Of a DNA stretch of 64,000 nt, positions 44,901 through 52,880 are shown piece by piece (within the stretch, counting starts at the first letter, position 1; the number at the start of each line of letters is the position of its first letter). The notes beneath the pieces were generated by a model that was not told where the DNA came from, ran no database searches, and worked only from the letters and a program-made list of their open reading frames with translations. The translations under genes were made by a program, and so were the position numbers. The stretch is from Paenibacillus pasadenensis DSM 19293 (GTDB lineage: Bacteria > Bacillota > Bacilli > Paenibacillales > Paenibacillaceae), in assembly GCF_000422485.1 (NCBI RefSeq), contig NZ_KE383847.1:226256-290255 (forward strand), given 5' to 3'.

Positions 44901-47900
44901 CGGTAGCTACGGCGTGGCCGACAAAAAATACGATAAGCACAAGTTTCTGATTCATGATTACTTTTTTGCGAAGACGCTGGATAAGGTTCGTCCAGGCGGT
45001 ATTGTCGCTTTCATTACGTCGAAAGGGACGATGGACAAACAAAACCCAACCGTCCGAAAATACATCGCGGAACGGGCCGCGCTGCTCGGCGCGGTTCGTC
45101 TGCCTAGCAATGCGTTTCTCGCGAATGCCGGAACCGAAGTGACCGCCGACATTTTGTTTTTGCAAAAACGGGACCGTATGGTGGCCGTCAGCGAGCAAAC
45201 CGAGGAATGGCTTTCGCTCGGCGTTACGGCAGAGGATGTGCCGGTGAATAGCTACTTTGCGGCCCGCCCCGAAATGGTTCTTGGTACGATGGCCTTTGAT
45301 GATCGAATGTACGGCAACCAGAAGGAAACGACCTGCCGACCCTATCCGGACGCTCCTTTGGACGAGCTTTTGCGTGAGGCACTGGCGAACATCCATGCGG
45401 AGTGGGTCGAGTTGGAACGGGAGGAACAGCCGGAGGAGGAAGAGGTCTCCCTGCCTGCCGACCCGTCCGTTCGTAATTTCAGCTTTGCGCTGGTCGAGGG
45501 ACGCATCTATTTTCGGGAAAACAGCCGGATGCGGCCGGTTGAAACATCAGCAACTGCGGCGGGTCGTATCAAGGGCATGATTCAGCTTCGGGACACGGTG
45601 CGCGAACTGATCGAATACCAGACCGAGGATTACAGCGACGAAGCGATAAGGGAGCAGCAGCGCAAGCTGGATACGCAATATGAACGGTTCACAGCGCAAT
45701 ACGGCCTGATTAACAGTCGCGCCAATAGCCTTGCCTTTTCGGATGACAGCTCGTACTTCCTTCTCTGTTCGTTGGAAGTCATAGATGAGGAAGGACGGTT
45801 GCTGCGTAAGGCGGATATGTTCACGAAGCGTACCATTCGGCAACGAGCCAACATCAAACAGGTGGATACGGCTTCGGAGGCGCTGGCGGTTTCCATCGGT
45901 ACGAAAGCTCGCGTCGATCTGCCGTATATGGCAGAACTGACCGGACTCACGCAGGAACAGCTTGTGCAGGAGCTTCGCGGCGTGATCTTCCCGAATCCTG
46001 AAAATCTGGACGAAGAAGGACAACCGACCTACGAAACAGCGGATGCGTATTTATCGGGCAATGTGCGTGAAAAGCTGCGCGCTGCCAAACAGTTTGCGGC
46101 CTATGACACCGAGCGGTACGCTGAAAATGTTAGAGCGCTGGAAGCCGTGCAGCCGAAGGACTTGGACGCTTCCGAGATTGATGTGCGACTGGGCGCAACC
46201 TGGTTGCCGCCGGAAGTCATTCGGGCATTCATTTTCGAACTGGTGGATACGCCGTATATGTACCAAACCTCCATCAATGTGATGTATTCCGGCTACACAG
46301 CAGCCTGGAACGTCAAAGGCAAAAGCGATGATCGCAGTAACAATATTAAGGCCAATGTCACCTACGGTACGAATCGCATCAATGCGTACAAAATTCTCGA
46401 AGACACGCTGAATCTGCGGGATGTACGGATATTCGATACGGCCGTTGAAAACGGTGTGGAAAAGCGGGTGCTGAACAAGCAGGAAACGGCTATCGCGCAG
46501 CAAAAGCAGGAAGCCATGAAGGAAGCGTTTCGAGACTGGATATGGCAAGATCCGCAGCGCCGGGAGCAGCTCACGCGACTGTACAATGATCGATTTAATT
46601 CCATCCGTCCGCGCGAATATGATGGAAGTCATATCCGCTTCACCGGGATGAACCCGGAAATCCGGTTGCGGCAGCATCAGGTCAATGCGGTTGCCCGAAC
46701 GCTCTACGGCGGCAATTCCCTTTTCGCCCATTGCGTCGGCGCGGGCAAAACCTTTGCGATGACCGCCGCGGCAATGGAAAGCAAGCATTTGGGCCTGTGC
46801 AACAAAAGCATGTTGGTTGTTCCTAATCATCTGACCGAGCAATGGGCTGCGGAATTTTTGATGCTCTATCCGTCCGCGAACGTACTTGTCGCCACCAAAA
46901 AGGATTTTGAAACGAAGAACCGGAAGACGTTCTGCGCACGGATTGCCACCGGCGATTACGACGCGATTATTATCGGCCACTCGCAATTTGAAAAAATTCC
47001 GATCTCGGAGGAGCGCCAGCGGCAGCAGCTTTACGAGCAAATATCCGAAATCACAAGCGGCATCCGCGAGCTAAAGGAAGCCAAGGGCGAGCGGTACGCC
47101 ATCAAGCAGTTGGAAAAGACCAAGAAGACGCTACAGGTCAAGCTGGAGAAATTGAACGACACGAGCCGTAAGGATGATGTGGTCACCTTTGAGGAACTCG
47201 GCATCGATCGATTGTTCGTCGACGAAGCAGACTCGTATAAAAATCTATTCCTTTATACGAAAATGCGCAACGTCGCCGGGCTATCGCAAACTGAAGCGCA
47301 AAAGTCATCGGACATGTTTGCCAAGTGCCGCTATCTGGACGAATTGACCGAGGGAAGGGGCATTATTTTTGCCACGGGTACGCCGATCTCCAACTCCATC
47401 ACCGAGATGTACACGATGCAGCGCTACTTGCAATACGAGCGGTTACGAGGGCAAGGCTTACAACACTTTGATTCATGGGCTTCAACATTTGGAGAGACGG
47501 TAACGGCGATTGAGCTTGCACCGGAGGGAACGGGCTATCGCGCTAAAACGCGGTTTGCCCGTTTTTATAATTTGCCGGAGCTGATGAACGTCTTTAAGGA
47601 AGTGGCGGACATTCAGACGGCGGATATGCTCCAGCTTCCGGTTCCTAAAGCCCACTTCCACAATATCGCTGTGCCGCCGAGCGATTTTCAGCGTGAGATG
47701 GTTTCTGATCTCGCTCGTCGTGCCGAAATGGTACGAGCGAAGCGCGTAGAGCCGCACGAAGACAACATGCTCAAGATCACCAACGACGGGCGCAAGCTGG
47801 CTCTCGATCAGCGGTTGGCCAATCCGATGTTACCCGATGACGAAAGCAGTAAAGTAAGCGCCTGCGCAGATAACGTCTATCGGCAATGGGCTGACAGTCG

Positions 47901-49152
47901 GGAGCAGCGGCTTGCGCAGCTGGTCTTTTGCGATCTTTCGATCCCTAAGCAGGATGGCACCTTTAATGTGTACGACGAACTACGGCGTAAACTGACGGAG
48001 AAAGGCGTTCCGGTTGAGGAGATCGCCTTCATTCACGACGCCAATACAGAAGTGAAGAAGAAGGAACTGTTTGCCAAGGTGCGAACGGGACAGATTCGCA
48101 TATTGCTCGGATCGACGTTTAAGATGGGTGCGGGAACGAACGTTCAGACCAAGTTGATCGCGCTTCATGACCTCGATTGTCCGTGGCGACCACGCGACCT
48201 GGAGCAGCGCAGCGGGCGGATTATTCGGCAAGGCAACCAGAACAGCGAGGTTCACATCTTCCGTTATGTCACAGAGAACACGTTTGACGCTTACCTCTAT
48301 CAAACGCTGGAGAACAAGCAGCGGTTTATCTCGCAGATCATGACCAGCAAATCGCCGGTTCGTTCTGCCGAGGACATTGATGAGACGGCACTCTCCTATG
48401 CCGAAGTCAAGGCGCTGGCGACTGGCAATCCGTACATCAAGGAGAAGATGGACCTCGACATCCAGGTATCCAAGCTCAAGCTGCTCAAGGCGAATCATTT
48501 AAGCCAGCGTTATGCGCTGGAGGATCGGCTGCTCAAAATGCTGCCGCAACAGTTCAAGTCAACGGAGGAACGCATTGCTGGGTATGAGCAGGACGTGGCC
48601 TTGTTCATGCGCGCCCAAGCGTCGGAAAAGGCTAGCAGCGACGATTCCCGTTTTCCCGGTATGACCATCAAAGATTACACGTACTCGGAACGTGCTACGG
48701 CGGGCGCTGCCCTGCTGGAAGCCTGCAAGGGCATGACCTCTCCCGATCCGCAGGATGCAGGCAGTTACATGGGCTTTTCCTTATGGCTATCGTTTGATAG
48801 CTTTGCAAAGGAATACAAGGTGACGCTGCGCGGCGCTTTGGGCCATACGATTACGTTAGGACCGGATGCAGGCGGCAATATGAGTCGAATAAACAACACC
48901 TTGTCGGATTTGCCGAATAAGCTCGCCTATTGCCGTGACCAGCTCGCAACACTCAAGCAACAGATGGTAACGGCGAAGGAGCAGATCGAGGCACCGTTCA
49001 AGCAGGAGCAGGAATTGCAAACGAAGTCCGCGCGGCTCGCGGAGTTAAATGTGCTGCTGAACATGGACAAACGGGAAAACGAAGCCGTGGACAGCGTGTC
49101 GGATGAAGAACCGGAAGCACCCGAACGGCGGGTTGCGGATCGAGAGCGATAA
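41905..49152 (+). CDS. Giant SNF2-type helicase / N6-adenine methyltransferase-like protein (about 2415 aa)
   Basis: The TTG at 41905 follows AGGAGGTG by six bases and is preferred over a TTG at 41884. The first 110 residues resemble ArdC-like ssDNA-binding proteins (FLRTAAWNYKYPFQDQLLIYAQRPDA). A hydrophilic linker (about residues 280-395) coincides with a nested gene. Near residue 860 VGWGGIPQAF begins the methylase-like part, with SAM motif LEPSCGIGNFFGLL (about 930) and catalytic NVPF in AVGNVPFGSYG (about 992; a variant of NPPF). The helicase has Walker A VGAGKTFAMTAAAM (about 1610), a DEAD box in LFVDEADSYKN (about 1769), ATGTPISNSITEMY and the motif VI region QRSGRIIRQGNQNSE (about 2100). 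Such proteins are typical of Tn1549-like elements and are thought to protect or process the DNA. Confidence 0.88.
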   Translation: MTAKLQRMAELAASTARAVSNDPERWVDFLRTAAWNYKYPFQDQLLIYAQRPDATACATIEIWNKRLNRWVKRGAKGIALIEDRGSYLGLRHVFDVSDTQSRIRQPVSLWRMEEPDTEAVIETLENAFGSERGPGMELVDALLSAARNAVEDHSADYVRMLLTERDSSLLEELDEPHVELLFREAAQYAVAFMALTRCGLEPSHYISVDDLSGVGYFNTLPALSHLGAAISDVAETILREIESTVRAMRRDEQRKKERPASRTVARPESLPQNEAKALERMMKHGTDLHAERGLPPARPDVDRTDEHREIWDVAQDVSQGAAEGNLRPPDAVGATDQASGGHRPDSEGAGRPDDAGTDPAASGPGQGDRPDGLDESHEQLEAAGGGTDSHGTDLSLKWYDRETEDRSLPFFHDQAIINDMLRAAPLSENKAAIEAFFDANQEERERTLYIRSLFPTGVTELTLEDDLKAGFEPYRNVLHLWTGSAAQRTAQSFYDWSVIAGHFASMMILNEFDPARTSLPSIQQQTLWMKQAEDEKASAFSLPQAAIDAVLQGGSGFENGKLRIALFFGQSLSAQENADFLKREYGTGGRLPALIGTDIHENHDSKGITLTRGSIMNPDVKVELPWIKVQKRISELLAAGRYLNRQEEERLPAYAEQLEEQRRQRAADKTEHKLPLSEMQPDESQQTTNRARAHYGYIEGSKLFIGADEYEIAQMGPRKVVLQDVQFPLFMQEMNRRDFERMLRENPLNDHLISGQQESDSEHAEWDTELVDEPEQAAQPAQPAHDEGDRISPVAPSAATPEIEIRRESTPISNYRIMDYELGHGGAKTKYRWNVEAIRLLGQLEKDNRQAAADEQAVLARYVGWGGIPQAFDDGNPQWGTEYAELRDLLDPEEYASARASTLNAHYTSPTVIKAMYECLERMGFRSGNILEPSCGIGNFFGLLPESFQDARLFGVELDSITGRIARQLYPQVSIAVSGYEQTSLPDSFFDLAVGNVPFGSYGVADKKYDKHKFLIHDYFFAKTLDKVRPGGIVAFITSKGTMDKQNPTVRKYIAERAALLGAVRLPSNAFLANAGTEVTADILFLQKRDRMVAVSEQTEEWLSLGVTAEDVPVNSYFAARPEMVLGTMAFDDRMYGNQKETTCRPYPDAPLDELLREALANIHAEWVELEREEQPEEEEVSLPADPSVRNFSFALVEGRIYFRENSRMRPVETSATAAGRIKGMIQLRDTVRELIEYQTEDYSDEAIREQQRKLDTQYERFTAQYGLINSRANSLAFSDDSSYFLLCSLEVIDEEGRLLRKADMFTKRTIRQRANIKQVDTASEALAVSIGTKARVDLPYMAELTGLTQEQLVQELRGVIFPNPENLDEEGQPTYETADAYLSGNVREKLRAAKQFAAYDTERYAENVRALEAVQPKDLDASEIDVRLGATWLPPEVIRAFIFELVDTPYMYQTSINVMYSGYTAAWNVKGKSDDRSNNIKANVTYGTNRINAYKILEDTLNLRDVRIFDTAVENGVEKRVLNKQETAIAQQKQEAMKEAFRDWIWQDPQRREQLTRLYNDRFNSIRPREYDGSHIRFTGMNPEIRLRQHQVNAVARTLYGGNSLFAHCVGAGKTFAMTAAAMESKHLGLCNKSMLVVPNHLTEQWAAEFLMLYPSANVLVATKKDFETKNRKTFCARIATGDYDAIIIGHSQFEKIPISEERQRQQLYEQISEITSGIRELKEAKGERYAIKQLEKTKKTLQVKLEKLNDTSRKDDVVTFEELGIDRLFVDEADSYKNLFLYTKMRNVAGLSQTEAQKSSDMFAKCRYLDELTEGRGIIFATGTPISNSITEMYTMQRYLQYERLRGQGLQHFDSWASTFGETVTAIELAPEGTGYRAKTRFARFYNLPELMNVFKEVADIQTADMLQLPVPKAHFHNIAVPPSDFQREMVSDLARRAEMVRAKRVEPHEDNMLKITNDGRKLALDQRLANPMLPDDESSKVSACADNVYRQWADSREQRLAQLVFCDLSIPKQDGTFNVYDELRRKLTEKGVPVEEIAFIHDANTEVKKKELFAKVRTGQIRILLGSTFKMGAGTNVQTKLIALHDLDCPWRPRDLEQRSGRIIRQGNQNSEVHIFRYVTENTFDAYLYQTLENKQRFISQIMTSKSPVRSAEDIDETALSYAEVKALATGNPYIKEKMDLDIQVSKLKLLKANHLSQRYALEDRLLKMLPQQFKSTEERIAGYEQDVALFMRAQASEKASSDDSRFPGMTIKDYTYSERATAGAALLEACKGMTSPDPQDAGSYMGFSLWLSFDSFAKEYKVTLRGALGHTITLGPDAGGNMSRINNTLSDLPNKLAYCRDQLATLKQQMVTAKEQIEAPFKQEQELQTKSARLAELNVLLNMDKRENEAVDSVSDEEPEAPERRVADRER
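42755..43093 (+). CDS. TnpV-family protein, nested in another frame of the helicase gene
   Basis: An ATG at 42755, nine bases after AAAGGA, opens a 112-residue frame entirely inside the helicase gene. It reads MELTYTPNGDYLLPDL, then IGKYGMLRKTFLKEQRKGTYAHLMLSEQL, TRHLADIDRTAREQVDLTM and ends MNSLKQQAEELILTELIYH. This follows the TnpV family (transposon-encoded protein V) closely, from the GDYLLPDL entry to the final EEI-type helix. The overlapping helicase frame here is only low-complexity hydrophilic linker. A strong terminator follows 16 bases after the stop. TnpV function is not established. Confidence 0.8.
   Translation: MELTYTPNGDYLLPDLTLTEPMSIGKYGMLRKTFLKEQRKGTYAHLMLSEQLTRHLADIDRTAREQVDLTMQELIRQHPAPDKATDPMGWTSHMNSLKQQAEELILTELIYH
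43109..43137 (+). terminator. Terminator-like hairpin inside the helicase gene, just after tnpV
   Basis: AAACGGAAGAC pairs perfectly with GTCTTCCGTTT around AGAA, and the T-run extends to 43137. It lies within codons of the helicase (RETEDRSLPFF) but is ideally placed to end tnpV. Confidence 0.85.
43496..43525 (+). terminator. Second terminator-like hairpin inside the helicase gene
   Basis: AAGCGGAGG pairs with CCTCCGCTT around a 9-base loop, followed by TTT. It is inside codons for QAEDEKASAF, far from any gene boundary. Confidence 0.65.
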
Positions 49153-49186
49153 CGGCAATGGAAAGGTATAAATCACAGGACGAAAC

Positions 49187-49211
49187 GGACTCCGGCTTTT
49201 GGGGTCCTTTT
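49187..49211 (+). terminator. Weak terminator after the helicase gene
   Basis: GGACTCC pairs with GGGGTCC (one G-U) around GGCTTTT, followed by TTTT; 35 bases after the helicase stop. Confidence 0.55.
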
Positions 49212-49232
49212 CGCATTTCTGGAGGTACGCAC

Positions 49233-49520
49233 ATGTTGTATGCCATCCCAAGCGGCGGCGGATGCTTTTGCCCGATTCTACCGCCTATTTGTTATGGAAC
49301 CGATCCGACCGAGGAGGGAGAAACCATGCCGGAATTGGAATTGATATCCAAAGGGAAGAACTGATTTGGAGACACGTATTATTACATCCGTGATTCGAAC
49401 GGGGTGACCAGTCAAGTCTATGAAAGCGAGTTAGACGCATTCATGAAAAAGAAAGGCGCTTCAGAGTTGAGGGAAAGAAGAGCTTATCTGTATCCCAAAA
49501 AGAAGGGTAAGGCACGATGA
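49233..49520 (+). pseudogene. Small gene interrupted by an in-frame TGA
   Basis: From ATG 49233 (GGAGGT upstream) one frame runs to 49520 but has a TGA at 49362-49364. The first part includes CFCPILPPICYGTDPTEEGE and, from an internal ATG at 49326 with its own GAGGAGGGA, MPELELISKGKN. The part after the TGA (FGDTYYYIRDSNGVTSQVYES to RRAYLYPKKKGKAR) reads as a well-formed soluble domain in the same frame. A TGG-to-TGA change would explain it. The full product would be 95 residues, or 64 from the internal start. No family was recognised. Confidence 0.6.
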
Positions 49521-49620
49521 CCAAGTGCGGCAGGATGGAAGAAAATCGGCCTTACGATTAAGAGACACGAGTAGTAAAGCCGTCGACTATTACTTACTTT
49601 TTCAGAGAGGAACTACGGCA

Positions 49621-50568
49621 ATGAGCTATGTAAACAAGGAACAAATCGAACGTGCAAAGCAATTGGACCTGCTCACCTATTTGCAAAGTTTCGAGCCATA
49701 CGAACTGGTTCGCTGCTCGCGCAACACCTATTCGACCCGCTCCCATGACAGTCTTAAAATCTCCAATGGCAAATGGTTTTGGTGGTCGCGAGGGATCGGC
49801 GGACGCTCGGCGCTGGACTATCTCATTAAAGTAAGAGGCATGTCGTTTCCCGATGCAGTACTGCAAATTGACGGTAATCCACCAGTTCACATGGCTCCAG
49901 CTACTCCTGCCATCCAGCAGGATGGTTCAAATGCGCGGCTGGAGCTTCCCGAACCTTATGAGACTTCGAATCGCGTCGCCGCTTATCTCTCCAAACGCGG
50001 CATTTCTCGTGATGTAATCGATTTTTGTCTCAATTCGGGACGCTTATACGAAAGCCGAATGTACCATAATGCAGTTTTTGTGGGATTTGATTTGACAGGA
50101 GATCCGCGCTATGCGGCGATACGCGGGACAACCAAAACCCGATATATGGGCGAAGCGCTAGGCAGCGATAAACGGTATTCGTTCGCTATACCGGCCGATG
50201 ACAACGGCACCGAGCTGCATTTGTTTGAAAGTGCAATTGACCTTTTATCATATTGCACCCTTGAGACAATTGCAGGGAGAGACTGGCGACAGTCGCATCA
50301 ACTGTCGTTGGCCGGCATATACAGCCCAAAAGAAAATAAGGATGAGGGCGTTGCCCCGGCAGCACTCACCCACTATCTGCAAAGCTACCCGGAAGTGGAG
50401 CGCATAGTGCTTCATTTGGACAACGATGAGCCGGGGCGCTCAGCCACAATGATGATTCAACAATTACTCGGCCCAACTTACGCGATTTCCGACGAGCCGC
50501 CCATCGGGAAAGACGTTAATGACGACCTGAAGGTTTATCGTAAACAGCGCGTGGTACCAAGCCGATAG
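49621..50568 (+). CDS. DUF3991/Toprim-domain protein (primase-like)
   Basis: ATG 49621 follows AGAGAGGA; upstream in-frame starts have no site. The 315-residue protein begins EQIERAKQLDLLTYLQSFEPYELVRCSRNTYSTRSHDSL, an early segment typical of DUF3991 proteins, and continues with WWSRGIGGRSALDYLIKVRG. The Toprim-type catalytic segment is seen as LHLFESAIDLLSYCTL and RIVLHLDNDEPGRSATMMI, with the conserved Glu and DxD. The family occurs in most Tn1549-type elements and is presumed to prime or process transferred ssDNA. Confidence 0.87.
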   Translation: MSYVNKEQIERAKQLDLLTYLQSFEPYELVRCSRNTYSTRSHDSLKISNGKWFWWSRGIGGRSALDYLIKVRGMSFPDAVLQIDGNPPVHMAPATPAIQQDGSNARLELPEPYETSNRVAAYLSKRGISRDVIDFCLNSGRLYESRMYHNAVFVGFDLTGDPRYAAIRGTTKTRYMGEALGSDKRYSFAIPADDNGTELHLFESAIDLLSYCTLETIAGRDWRQSHQLSLAGIYSPKENKDEGVAPAALTHYLQSYPEVERIVLHLDNDEPGRSATMMIQQLLGPTYAISDEPPIGKDVNDDLKVYRKQRVVPSR

Positions 50569-50651
50569 CGCAGTTCGGTAGAGTGGCATTCAGAGCGGTG
50601 TCGGGCGAAAATAGAGATGGCTTTAATATTCTAATTCCGAGGAGGTAGGGC

Positions 50652-50798
50652 ATGAACGAACAAGACGTAACCGAGCGGGACGAGGAGATTGAAAAAGCAC
50701 TTTTGGAGGCAGAGGAACAAGCGCGAAACGATCCGACACGTTTAGACCATCAAACGGTGATGAAGAGTGTACGCCGGGCAATGGACAAGGAACGTTGA
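50652..50798 (+). CDS. Small acidic protein (48 aa)
   Basis: ATG 50652 comes immediately after GAGGAGGTAGGG. The product opens MNEQDVTERDEEIEKALLEAE and ends DHQTVMKSVRRAMDKER; it is helical, acidic at the N-terminus and basic at the C-terminus. Size and charge would suit an antitoxin-like or accessory protein, but no toxin partner is visible next to it and no family was recognised. A terminator follows 30 bases later. Confidence 0.6.
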   Translation: MNEQDVTERDEEIEKALLEAEEQARNDPTRLDHQTVMKSVRRAMDKER

Positions 50799-50828
50799 TG
50801 GAAGTCAATCACCATAATGTTTCGCACG

Positions 50829-50854
50829 AAGACGCTGAGCGATCAGCGTCTTTT
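50829..50854 (+). terminator. Intrinsic terminator upstream of the oriT-like region
   Basis: AAGACGCTGA pairs perfectly with TCAGCGTCTT around GCGA, with a short T-run after it. It isolates the transfer-origin region from upstream transcription. Confidence 0.75.
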
Positions 50855-50962
50855 GTCGTTTCGATGCCCTCCCCTTTTTCCCGGCAGGTGCCTTTCAGGG
50901 CGACGCGAGACGAATGTCTCGTGTTGCAGCAAGCACTGAATTTGGTCTCCCAAATTCGCTTG

Positions 50963-51074
50963 TTAGGGGCAAGCCCCTAATACCCCTGCCTCAACAGCAC
51001 GCTGTTTTATCAAGAATATGGGTTTCAACAAAGATCGGTATTTTTTAGAAACGCCAGAAACTATTTAGCGTTTC
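50963..51074 (+). other. Candidate origin of transfer (oriT)
   Basis: The interval before mobC carries three perfect inverted repeats: TTAGGGGC-AA-GCCCCTAA (50963-50980), AACAGC-AC-GCTGTT (50993-51006) and GAAACGC/GCGTTTC (51048-51074). It is non-coding, lies directly upstream of mobC and the relaxase, and is insulated by a terminator. This is the usual place of oriT in MobP elements. The nick site was not identified. Confidence 0.5.
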
Positions 51075-51107
51075 ATTCGGCTATTTCCTTTGAAGAGGGA
51101 AGTGAAC

Positions 51108-51473
51108 ATGATGAGAAGACGAGTTATTCGCATTCAGGTATGGGTGAACAATGATGAAAACGCAAGACTTCAGGCGAGCGCGAAAAAATCGGGACTTTCA
51201 CAGGAGGGTTATATTCGATCTCTGATTAATGGCTATGTTCCGAAGGCGATGCCGCCAACGGACTATTTCGCTATGATGCGCGAGCTTCATGCTATCGGCA
51301 ATAACCTAAACCAACTCGCAGCGAAGGCCCATGCGACAGGTCATCTGGATCGAGCAGCTTTTCAGCAGGAAGCAGACCACTTGCGCCGCGCCGTCCAGCA
51401 GCTTCAACAAGCCGTGACCGCACCGGAACCGAGAAACGAGCTACAAGGAAATTCTAACGTCCATCCACCGTAA
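51108..51473 (+). CDS. mobC: MobC-family relaxosome accessory protein
   Basis: ATG 51108 (GAGGGAAGTGA upstream) gives 121 residues. It begins RRRVIRIQVWVNNDENARLQASAKKSGLSQEGYIRSLING, the ribbon-helix-helix typical of MobC, and has the diagnostic MMRELHAIGNNLNQLAAKAH. It binds oriT and helps the relaxase to reach its nick site. The relaxase gene starts 16 bases after its stop. Confidence 0.92.
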   Translation: MMRRRVIRIQVWVNNDENARLQASAKKSGLSQEGYIRSLINGYVPKAMPPTDYFAMMRELHAIGNNLNQLAAKAHATGHLDRAAFQQEADHLRRAVQQLQQAVTAPEPRNELQGNSNVHPP

Positions 51474-51488
51474 AGGGGACAATTGCAC

Positions 51489-52880
51489 ATGGCGACCACC
51501 GCAATATGGGACGTTACCGACCGCCTCAAGCGTGTGCTGGATTACGCCACCAATCCCGATAAGACCGATCAAGCGCGTGTAGCACATGATGATTTACAGC
51601 AGGTGCTCGCTTATACCAGCGCGGATGCCAAAACGGAAAAACAGCTTTACGTGAGCGGAATCAACTGCGATCCGCTTACCTCTTACGAGCAAATGCAGCG
51701 AACCAAACTACAATTTCAAAAGACCGATGGCATTGTAGCTTTTCATGGGTATCAGGCGTTTGCACCTGGTGAAACGACGCCGGAGGTGGCACATGCCATT
51801 GGCGTCAAGCTGGCGCAGGAGCTGTGGGGAGAGCGCTTTGAAGTCGTGATATCAACCCATTTGGACAAGGAGCACTTGCACAATCATTTTGTACTGAATG
51901 CGGTGTCGTTTCTGGACGGTAAACGCTATTACGATAACAAAGCCTCTTACGCGCTGATGCGGCAAACATCCGACCGACTTTGCCGGGAGCATGCCTTATC
52001 GGTCATTGAGCAGCCGGAACCGGGCAAGGCCAAGCATTACGGCGAGTGGCGAGCGGAACAGGAAAGCAAGCCGACTTGGCGCGGCTTGATTCGCGAGGAC
52101 ATCGACGCCGCTATCGCCGCTGCCATGACGATGACGCAATTCTTCGCGATCCTTCAAAAGCAGGGCTATGAAATGAAGTCGAACGTCAAGCATTTGGCGG
52201 TACGCCCGCCGGGCAAAGAGCGTTTTGTTCGATTGCGCAGTCTTGGCGACGATTACACGGAGCATGCGATAAAAGAGCGTATTCTGCAAAACCAGTTACC
52301 GCAGCGTCAGCAACCGTTGCCGTTGCCGCGGCGCAGACGAGCCGTCATCGTTCGCAGCACCCTGCACATCGGACGTAAATTTAGCGGCCTGCAAGCCCTG
52401 TATCTGCGTTATTTATTCAAGATGGGGATTCTACCCCATTCCCGCGCATCCCTCAAACGGACGTCTTTTTTATTGCGTGAAGACTTGCGTCATTTGACGG
52501 CCATTACGGAACAAACCAGGCTGCTGTGTCGTCACGGCATTTCCAGCAAAGCACAATTGTTGGCTTACCACGCTGGGCTGCAAACGGAATTGCGGCAAGG
52601 ATACAGCTCCCGCAAAATGCTGTACAACCGACTTCGTTGCTGCCAGCATCCCGAGCAAATCGAATCGTATAAGTCGCAAATTGCTGAGCTTTCCCGTCAG
52701 CTTGCGAAGCTCCGAAAGGAGGTGAGGCTTTGTACGGGCATCCTTGCCCGATCCGACGAACTGGCAAACAAGCTGCAACGTAACGAGGAAGACCAATCGA
52801 CACGAAGGGAGGCCAATGTCCATGAGCAGCGGAACCGAGGCGGCCGATCAGGTCGTCAGCATGAGTCTTCGTGGCATTGA
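51489..52880 (+). CDS. MobP-type relaxase
   Basis: This 463-residue relaxase nicks one strand at oriT and stays bound to the transferred 5' end. ATG 51489 follows AAAGGGG by about nine bases. The N-terminus has a Tyr in LDYATNP that may be the catalytic one. Motif III reads STHLDKEHLHNHFVLNAVSF (about residues 122-142), giving the metal-binding His. The C-terminal 200 residues are basic and helical. pcfB begins inside its 3' end, 59 bases before the stop. The MobC-relaxase-PcfB set is the relaxosome of Tn1549-type elements. Confidence 0.92.
   Translation: MATTAIWDVTDRLKRVLDYATNPDKTDQARVAHDDLQQVLAYTSADAKTEKQLYVSGINCDPLTSYEQMQRTKLQFQKTDGIVAFHGYQAFAPGETTPEVAHAIGVKLAQELWGERFEVVISTHLDKEHLHNHFVLNAVSFLDGKRYYDNKASYALMRQTSDRLCREHALSVIEQPEPGKAKHYGEWRAEQESKPTWRGLIREDIDAAIAAAMTMTQFFAILQKQGYEMKSNVKHLAVRPPGKERFVRLRSLGDDYTEHAIKERILQNQLPQRQQPLPLPRRRRAVIVRSTLHIGRKFSGLQALYLRYLFKMGILPHSRASLKRTSFLLREDLRHLTAITEQTRLLCRHGISSKAQLLAYHAGLQTELRQGYSSRKMLYNRLRCCQHPEQIESYKSQIAELSRQLAKLRKEVRLCTGILARSDELANKLQRNEEDQSTRREANVHEQRNRGGRSGRQHESSWH

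Noticed and set aside
50795-50980. 61-codon frame upstream of mobC
   Set aside because: It spans a terminator hairpin and the first inverted repeat of the oriT-like region, has no good ribosome-binding site and no protein-like pattern.
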